Assembly: GCA_030435675.1 (NCBI GenBank)
Contig: CM059623.1
Location: forward strand, 13,920,092 to 13,984,091
Source of the DNA: Steinernema hermaphroditum
Lineage: Eukaryota > Nematoda > Chromadorea > Rhabditida > Steinernematidae
Length of the DNA stretch: 64,000 nucleotides
Direction: 5' to 3'
Every line of letters starts with the position of its first letter. Position 1 is the stretch's first letter. Both the position numbers and the translations under genes were made by a program. The notes beneath the pieces are model-generated. The model saw only the letters and a program-made list of their open reading frames with translations, was not told the origin of the DNA and ran no database searches. This document shows, in pieces, positions 58,070 to 64,000 of the stretch.

Positions 58070-59101
58070 AATGTCCAAACTGAACACCGTACTAGCGTAG
58101 GTGTATATATGCACTGAGGTCATGCTTTGTTGGTAAGCAGGTGGTTAAAATTAAGAGTGCTTAGCATCAGTTTTCGAAGATTGAAAAAAAGGACGCGGGT
58201 GTCATTCCACCCAGGTAATATGGAGGCTTCTTGGATTCGTTCCAATACGAAAAACCGCTACGGATGTCCTGATCTTGTTGTGCAGGAAGACGCTAAGACC
58301 AACAAACAAGATGTATGAAGCCGCCGAAGGTCGCCGACGCTCTAAGGAGCAGCGAAAACTGCTGGACAATGGAGTTATCTATTCGATGCAGATGCGAGCC
58401 CCGAAAGCCTCACCTGTGCCACAAACGCCCCGAGAAGTAGAAGATGTGTCGCCATTTCCGGAGGTTCCCCAACAGGCCGACAACTGACCAGAGCAGAACG
58501 TTGTTTGTAATCATTAATGGTTTCATTTTCCATGGCCTGTTATAATCTTTGATCACAATCAGATGGAGATCTGATGCGGACTATTATCATTATAAGAGTT
58601 CCGGGTGACCATCTAAAGCGATGCACCGGTCGCTTCCTTGCCAACTTTCGAAAAAAAAAAACAAGGGAAAGGACGTTGTTTATCTTGTATGAAGACAGGT
58701 TGTCGTTGTCGTTAAACGGGTTTATACTGAAAAATTGCATCGCTCCTGAGGTGATTGGTCAGCTTGCGAAACCTTAGTGGTAGGTTCTGAACGTCTCATC
58801 ACAACACCGTCCCACCACCGCCGACAACAAGATGTCCGAGGTCCAGAATCCGGCAGCGTGAGAAATCGTCCTGAAGATGGCCGACGCTCTCAGGACACCA
58901 CCAGCGGTGAATACGCAACTTCCACGCCAAGGATGAAGTCGTCTAAAAGAGACATCCTCTATTTGTCTACTATTCGGTGTCGTAATGTCTCTGAGTTGTT
59001 AAATAAAGTCGTGTGAAGGCGAAAATAAACGCAGTTTTATTTACATCGTAAAAATAACATTACCATTGAAATACGCAGCGAAACATGAATCACTCACTCT
59101 T
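58070..59101. other. interval between receptors B and C, with small plus-strand ORFs
   Basis: Holds the 58-residue ORF at 58311-58487 and a second ORF at 58777-59016 followed by AATAAA near 59000. The two share a GCCGACGCTCT-AGGA word. Neither is recognised. Confidence 0.4.
58311..58487 (+). CDS. possible small ORF, 58 aa, Arg/Pro-rich, unrecognised
   Basis: ACAAACAAG-ATG context, an acceptor-like TTGTTGTGCAG 35 bases upstream, and a protein starting MYEAAEGRRRSKEQRKLLDN and ending PEVPQQADN. It is divergent from receptor B. Composition suggests a disordered peptide. No family, no conserved partner; it may be chance or a decayed exon. Confidence 0.22.
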   Translation: MYEAAEGRRRSKEQRKLLDNGVIYSMQMRAPKASPVPQTPREVEDVSPFPEVPQQADN

Positions 59102-61453
59102 CTAGTTGAGTTTCTCTTCAACTTCATCAAGTGCTAGAAATCTTGTTGTAATCTGTGCCATCATCTGCTTAAGCTCAACAGCTTGTTGCTTGGAGCGTTG
59201 TATCAAATCCTTAAAGAACCTGTTCTTTCAAACCTATCAAGCGGTGAATACCTTTGTAGTTTTCAGGAAACACTCGACTCTTCCCATCTGCTCAGGAACG
59301 TTGACGTTGTACATTTGAAAGTACGAGCGGATCTCACCAATTAAGGCTTGTTTACTTTGAAAAAGAGCGTTTCGTATCCGATCGTCTTTACAGTAATCTA
59401 CGCTGACGTCCAGGACCAAAAGAGAGATGAAAGCGTGGAAACAGTTTTCGTCGAATAGCCAATTGTTTCCAATTGGAATGTCGAAAGTTCTTGCTGCATC
59501 GAGGCGCATTTCGTAGCGCTAAATCAGGTGATACACGAATGAGTCATAGAGATGCTTACAATATCACCGATCCGCCTGCATTCGTCGTCCTCAGCATAGG
59601 GCAAAGATCGTTTCGCGCAGACGTAAAACGCTTGTCTCGTTCTTTCGATGTAGATGCACGGTACGGGAAAGTTTCTGTTGTTGATCAACCATTGGCTGTT
59701 GACCCTTTGAGCGTTGGTGAAACCCCAGTAGCTGCTGATCAGGCAGCCCTGAAATAAGTTGTAACATCGATATTCTCTGTTGAATTTGGTTTGAACTTTG
59801 CCCCAAAACATATCAGGCAAATCCGAAATCAATATGAATAAATATGGTACAATTGCTAAGGTATCGACGACGCTATCCTGTCGCCGATCTTCAGCTAACC
59901 GCCGGCCCACCAGGACACCACCGGGACACGCAACAAGGCAGTCGGCGGGCAGCCGCACAACCACGCGGCCTGTCTCTCCATCTCCCCTACCCTCCTGATG
60001 TTATGTCTGTGTAACCATGAGCTGGCGCCACTAGACCCACCCTCGGAAACGGCACCGAAGGAAACCTGCAGACACACGCTGGAGCGCTCGCCTCCGTCTA
60101 CCAGATGGACTCCGGAGCCTATAATGCCACTCTCGCTCGCGTTGCTGGACTCGGTGGATATACTGGAGTTCCTTCCACGACTTCTGCTGGGGACAACGCT
60201 TTGGATTTGTCTGGAGCTTGCGGTGCCGAAGCTATGGATCTTTCCGGAGTCGCTGGATTCTCAACCGGAATCGCATTGTACGGAAACTGAACTGGGGAAA
60301 ATCTCCAGACACACGGTGCTTTCAGCTTCATGACTCTTTTCAGCCTTATAAGGCCAATAATAATAAATCGTATAAAACAGACTATCTGAGAGTACAACCC
60401 CAGGACACCATAGGGCACGCAGATAGAAACTCGGATGAGACCCCGCCCCGGTTGGACAAGTACTTACGTAATACATTCTCGCGTTCGAAAAGAACGCTTC
60501 CATCATATCCGAACTGCACCCACTGAACGGCTGGAACACCTCGAGCATCCGTTTCAGTCCGCCTTCGATATTCTGGATCATCTGGAAGTGCTTCGTCATG
60601 CTGAGGAACTGCTCGCCATGTTCGAGCGCTCCTTGGATCTGCAATGGATAGCAACACTTCATTACACCACCTATGGCTTGAATACCGCCGCTCTGTGAGG
60701 ATATCGGTCCTCAACGATTCTACGATTGAGAATAAGTTCTTTGCTTGCTGAACTCATTAGCGGGAAGTACTCGTGATTAAATGGCAGATTTGAGTAGAAA
60801 TAGGTGGGGATGGCGGTTTGAATGGCCATAACGACTTGGGCGTGATTGAAAATGGGTGCCGAGAATGGCTGTATATTTTGATGCCATTCCTAAGTTGATG
60901 TTTTGGTGGTGATCACTAAGAACTATCATTACCGAGAGAACATTATAGCTTCCTTGATATCCACCAGGTACGGTAAGTTGTCGGGCAGACGATGATACGG
61001 TAGGCCGTCTCAGCTTAGCATGAGCTCGGTGGCTGAGCTGGCTCAAGGGCTTGTTCTTTTTTTTGGGAACAGGCTCGCGTGTAACGTCTAAATAGAAGTT
61101 TTCGAAATATCGCAAGCGAAATCTTTCCAGATGGCAGCGACCTACAGTTCTCGTTCATTCCTTTCTCGTAGCATCGATCAAGGCGGCACTTCCGACAAAG
61201 TTCCGCAGCCCTGATGCATTCTCCGACTAAAAGGGGATCATATAGCTCCACTTACCTGTTCTTGTGGCAATAAGGGACTTAAGTGAAAAGATGTACCTGG
61301 CCTACATAACTCCGGCTTTTCTTTGCATTTCAGCGCCGGTTTCTCGCGGACATATCGAAGGAACACTTTTGCACAGGCTTTGCAGGAGTGCTCGGCGCCA
61401 TAGTGGATTTTCCCGTCTTGCTTGTAGTGAAAGCAGATTTGACAAAAGTCCAT
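59102..61453 (-). CDS. nuclear hormone receptor C (nematode supplementary type)
   Basis: It starts MDFCQICFHYKQDGKIHYG, then CKACAKVFLRYVREKPALKC; after an intron, ELCRKCRLDRCYEKGMNENC completes the second finger. Ligand-binding exons follow: GALEHGEQFLSMTKHFQMIQ with EVFQPFSGCSSDMMEAFFSN (60.66-60.47), then after a 0.65-kb intron LFQGCLISSYWGFTNAQRV and QWLINNRNFPVPCIYIERTR, AKRSLPYAEDDECRRIGD (59.8-59.57), NWLFDENCFHAFISLLVLDV (59.45-59.3) and a last exon AVELKQMMAQITTRFLALDE ending EEKLN at 59102. The LBD is most like receptor A. The 0.65-kb intron contains an open frame on the opposite strand (60003-60291). Confidence 0.82.
60003..60291 (+). other. plus-strand open frame nested in a receptor C intron, Gly/Ala-rich
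   Basis: After an in-frame TGA, an open frame of about 95 codons runs from GATRPTLGNGTEGNLQTHAG, through MDSGAYNATLARVAGLGGYT (Met at 60105) and DNALDLSGACGAEAMDLSGV, to GIALYGN and TGA. Third-base GC preference and a regular LSGA/LSGV repeat look protein-like. No acceptor of good quality precedes it and I recognise no family, so an exon, a retro-fragment or chance remain open. Confidence 0.3.
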
Positions 61454-62826
61454 CGTTTTCTGAAATTAAGGTTATACGAATAGAGCCTCAACGCGGAATG
61501 GCGTTCATTTTTACGGCGGGTCGTATACGTAGGTCTAAGAGTATCTACCTAAGAATCTAAAACGATGCCATTGGTCTCGCATCGAATACATTCTCTTGGG
61601 TCCTTAAACTCACAAAGTGGTTTGACATCTTGTTTTGAGACTGCTCCAATTCCAATTTACAATATGAGGTATTCAGGGCTGAAATAGGACGGGGAGCACG
61701 AATGTGACCATGGGTTTTAGTCAAACTCTCAGAAATCCACTTAAATCAACGTTGATTTGCTCTGATTTGCTGTATCTTAAGTATACGCAAAACTGTAGCT
61801 ACTGAAAAGATCGTTGAATACGACACTTACCTAAAGCGTACGTTTCTACCCAACTCAAAAATTTCATAGAATATTTCATAGACCTTCTTTCATAGGACTT
61901 CTGCAATGGACATCAACATGGCATTACACCACCCATTGCTCGAGTACCGCCGTACGTAATAGGATCTTGACGTTCGCCAGGCTATTGCCGGCAGGCTACG
62001 GGTGAAGTGCCCGCAGCACCTACAGGGCGCAAAATCAAGTACAGCCATGTCTATGTAAATAACGTGAAATTTATGTGATGGTGAAGTACATCAACAAAGT
62101 GGATTCTGTGAACTGTCTCACAGAAACGGAAGCTGCTTTCTATGATTCCAGCAGGTCAATGCACATCATATTATTTGCGACTGTTGAGGCGGTAAGAACA
62201 AAACATTTGCGGACGAAGTGAGATCGTCCTCTTAGCTTATCAGCGTTCATCAACGCTATCCTCACGTGTGATATAATGTCGCTGGAGACAAAGATCACTT
62301 TTGAGAATGTTATTATAGTCGGAGTAAGTGCCATAATAGATTTTGTGAGCCTAGCCTAACAAAAATAAACGCCTGATTGACTGCGTACAGCGTACATAAA
62401 CATTTTTCGTTATGTTCATATTTGAGCATGGAGATCAAGGCACTTTTCGCGAGCTCCGGCAGTCAAGGCTTCTGAATACGATCCACCGAAGACGACTCAC
62501 CTGGAGCTGTTTTAGCTGTTACATACTACATATCCCAAATGAAAGCTAATCCTAGTGAGGCTGAATACAGCAGGTGTCAGACAAAGGCCACCGTTCTCGT
62601 ATCTTATCGCCGAAAACTGAAGCAGACTTTTCTGTGTATTGGACGCGAGGTGTGACCGTCCCCAAATCCTATTCGTCATGACGATCAACCTCCCACACAT
62701 GGTGTGGACCCTTAAAGTCGCTGACCTCTGGATTCGTTCCATTTTTAGTTCCGAGCAGTTGTGGAGCCTTTCGTTCATTTCTGGCGTAGTAGAATTGGTG
62801 TTTTCAGTTTCTCCCTCTACAACCCA
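61454..62826. other. intergenic between divergent receptors C and D
   Basis: No gene supported. Minus-strand ORFs at 62140-62334 and 62512-62982 are not recognisable; the latter overlaps receptor D exon 1 antisense. Confidence 0.5.
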
Positions 62827-64000
62827 ATGATGAATACGGTGACTGGTGCTGAATATTCTGGACGCGACAGAAAGTGTGTCGTGTGCAATGGTGTTAAAGG
62901 CGATCACTACACACACTACGGTGCTGATAACGTCTGTAAAGGTTGCATGATGTTCTTCAAACGACATATTACCAACATGCATAATGGAAAAGAGGAGCGC
63001 GAGTGTCTAAATGAGGAAACTATCTGTAATCCTGGTATGAAATCCTTTGAGAAATCTTAATTAGCCTCCTTCCAGTTTCTGGCAAAGCGTCAATCTTCTG
63101 TACTCCTTGTCGCTATGAGCGCTGTCTCAAAGCCGGAATGAAACAGATGTGTAAGATCGATGCATAATGACCGTTAATGACATTATCCAGATATGCAAAA
63201 ACCGAAGAAATTGGCGCTAAACGAAGCATCGGCGAGGACTGTGGGCGTTAGTCCTGAAAGGGTACTAAATGGCTGGACGATTTTCATTCTTACTGAGGGT
63301 GCTTCATGTTCAGGCAACTCCGATGATAGAGCTGGCCGAGTACCTGTGGAACTATGCGAATAGCAAACGGATGGTGACCTATCCTACCACTGGAGGGGTA
63401 AGGTTTTTGTTCGATTTTTTAAATTATTCGACCTGTTCGGTAACTGTTTCATATTGCTGGGCCACTTTGTACCCTGATTTTTACTATCTCTGAAATCTCA
63501 TTCATATTTGACTGAGCGTACGACTTTTACTATTAGATTTTCCTTTATAAACCGACTGAATTTGTGAAAAGGTTTTTCATTGTTCATTGCCTTGTTTAAA
63601 GAACGGTTCCCAATCGGGGATCGGAGATTCCACTCCAGCGATCTTGCCTTCCAGAGATCGTTTCAGAAAACAGAACATAACCTTAGAATTACAGATCACT
63701 TCTGTGGTGGGCATTTGTTTCACCTTATGCTTGGTGCAACTGGCCGTGACCGTTATAGTTATTGTTATATGACCGTTATATTATTGACCGTGACCGTTAT
63801 TGGCGACAACTGGGATTACGAAATTATGAAGTGTTGCCCGTTTGTAGAGTGTACTGCATATTGCGTGCAGTCCGTCTCAAAAAAGTGTGCTACATTTTAG
63901 GCAGAATTCTCAAGTGCAGTGGCAAACTGGCCTGAAAATTGGTAAACGAGCAGATTGTGGAGTGATACGTGTAAAACGCCGTATGAAATGGTTCCCGTTT
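62827..64000 (+). CDS. nuclear hormone receptor D, partial at right edge
   Basis: Exons 62827-63034, 63076-63150, 63191-63261 and 63314-63397 join in phase. The first finger reads CVVCNGVKGDHYTHYGADN, then VCKGCMMFFKRHITN, and the second ends FCTPCRYERCLKAGMKQM. Unlike A-C, the recognition region CKGCMMFFKR is close to the classical nematode CxGCxxFFRR form. The start of the ligand-binding domain, TPMIELAEYLWNYANSKRM, is in exon 4. Later exons (around 63600) are unclear and the gene runs off the window. The second Met (62830) is an equally good start. Confidence 0.8.

Noticed and set aside
1..64000. CRISPR arrays, bacterial operons, riboswitches or prophage
   Set aside because: None seen; the genes have spliceosomal introns and the window is eukaryotic nuclear DNA.

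Overview
The window looks like nuclear DNA of a free-living nematode, most likely a rhabditid or diplogastrid (Pristionchus-like). The support is short GT-AG introns (about 45-60 bases are common) with nematode-style TTTCAG acceptors, high gene density on both strands, a cluster of divergent nematode-type nuclear hormone receptors, a transthyretin-like gene, an astacin of the NAS-39 type, and a small F-box-like family. The species assignment is inference. Exon models were built by joining open frames at GT-AG sites with matching phase and checking them against remembered family sequences; no search was run.

Layout. 553-7005 (-) is the N-terminal third of CNOT1, the CCR4-NOT scaffold, running off the left edge. 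7.0-13.7 kb is gene-poor, with one small membrane-protein ORF at 12.1 kb and a tRNA-Glu at 13.75 kb. 14.5-15.7 kb (-) is a PI-PLC X-domain protein. 16.5-18 kb (-) holds a broken F-box-like gene split by a 517-bp fold-back transposon. 18.9-23.8 kb (-) is a tolloid/BMP-1 protease (NAS-39). 24.2-27.2 kb (-) is twinfilin. 29.0-30.6 kb (+) is TMEM185, convergent with a CNDP2-type dipeptidase (30.7-32.5, -). A cytochrome b561 (34.5-35.4, -) and V-ATPase subunit D (36.7-37.9, -) follow; the latter is divergent from shugoshin (38.5-39.95, +). Then come MMADHC/cblD (40.4-42.2, +), a hydrophobic promethin-like protein (42.6-43.4, +), a tRNA-Lys-like gene (44.4), a transthyretin-like secreted protein (44.5-45.0, +), a TSP1 membrane protein (45.2-46.0, -), a Lys-rich nuclear-type protein (46.3-47.5, +), tRNA-Lys (47.6) and the mannosyltransferase ALG1 (47.8-50.05, -).

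The right end (50-64 kb) has accessory character: an intact F-box-like paralog (50.5-51.4, -) and four nuclear hormone receptors (three on - and one on +), with repeats and decayed sequence between them.

Most genes are unrelated housekeeping or developmental functions (deadenylation, actin capping, acidification, chromosome cohesion, cobalamin trafficking, N-glycosylation). The lineage-specific interest lies in the F-box-like family, the receptor cluster, and several repeat families: a SINE-like repeat seen in six places, hAT-like MITEs in ALG1 introns, a fold-back MITE with a TTA target duplication, and a dispersed GTCTAGAC-type palindrome.
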